From NCBI GenBank assembly GCA_030642325.1, contig DAOWNY010000125.1, positions 1 through 5,509 of the forward strand: a DNA stretch of 5,509 nt, read 5' to 3'. Positions 5,413 to 5,509 of the stretch are shown one piece after another. The notes beneath the pieces are model-generated. The model searched no databases, was not told where the DNA came from, and saw nothing but the letters and a program-made list of their open reading frames with translations. Both the position numbers and the translations under genes were made by a program. Numbering within the stretch: position 1 is the first letter of the stretch; each line of letters starts with the position of its first letter. This DNA comes from Deltaproteobacteria bacterium (GTDB lineage Bacteria; Desulfobacterota; DAOWNY01).

Positions 5413-5494
5413 TTTTTTTCTTTCTGCAAGGCACGACTGAAGGCGCATAGTCTTTCTATGTAGCTGAAGTCGTAACACCGCAGAAAGGGAAAAA
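5413..5494. repeat. 82-base long hairpin, likely unit of a structured repeat
   Basis: The outer stem pairs 5413-5427 with 5480-5494 (15 pairs, two of them G-T). The middle stem pairs ACGACT (5433-5438) with AGTCGT (5468-5473), and the inner stem pairs CATAG (5446-5450) with CTATG (5456-5460) around a TCTTT loop. GGC and GC flanking the inner stem can extend it with one bulge. GCAAGG with a following C-rich or G-rich tract occurs at 5426-5431, inside the left arm, and again at 5500-5505, as if a second unit begins at the window edge. The T-run lies on the 5' side and no T-run follows the 3' arm on either strand, so it is not an ordinary terminator. REP/MITE-like repeat or structured RNA are the main options. 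Confidence 0.6.
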
Positions 5495-5509
5495 GACAAG
5501 CAAGGTGCG

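Noticed and set aside
5413..5494. Intrinsic terminator or integron attC site
   Set aside because: No T-run follows the 3' arm on either strand. The attC end motifs (RYYYAAC and GTTRRRY in the right places) are not seen, and no integron integrase is present.

Overview
The window comes from a bacterium with moderately AT-rich DNA. All convincing coding sequence is on the minus strand, so transcription runs from high to low coordinates. The style of the genes and repeats would fit an anaerobic lineage such as Desulfobacterota or Clostridia, but no phylogenetic marker is present and this is a weak guess.

Right part (about 1908-5509): three intact, co-directional genes for metal-dependent hydrolases. 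They are an HD-domain phosphohydrolase of the SAMHD1/dGTPase-like COG1078 type (3877-5298), a PHP-domain phosphoesterase (3092-3763) and a metallo-beta-lactamase-fold hydrolase with a C-terminal winged-helix region (1908-2972). The gaps between them are about 113 and 119 bases. They may be co-transcribed, but nothing proves it. Upstream of the HD gene lie two adjacent dyads (5351-5400) in the likely promoter region. Beyond them is an 82-base hairpin (5413-5494) whose flanking GCAAGG motif recurs at the window edge, suggesting a dispersed or tandem structured repeat.

Middle (about 1321-1907): a gene-poor junction. It holds three copies of a 25-base repeat that resemble transposase-binding repeats at an insertion-sequence end, a perfect GC-rich 10-bp inverted repeat, and a possible scrap of an ImmA/IrrE-like protein. 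A GGGGGTCACACCC motif abuts the 3' end of the hydrolase gene.

Left part (1-1320): the remains of a DNA-modification or defence locus, hidden because each gene is broken. In transcription order these are the N-terminus of a site-specific DNA methyltransferase (frameshift at 1227), a MerR-family regulator split across two frames (669-1126), and the N-terminus of a large N-6 DNA methylase (642 to beyond base 1). The methylase carries an in-frame TGA and a frameshift in an A8 run. Read as independent ORFs, these look like meaningless small hypotheticals; read across frames, they form a decayed island next to intact hydrolase genes, with mobile-element debris at the boundary.
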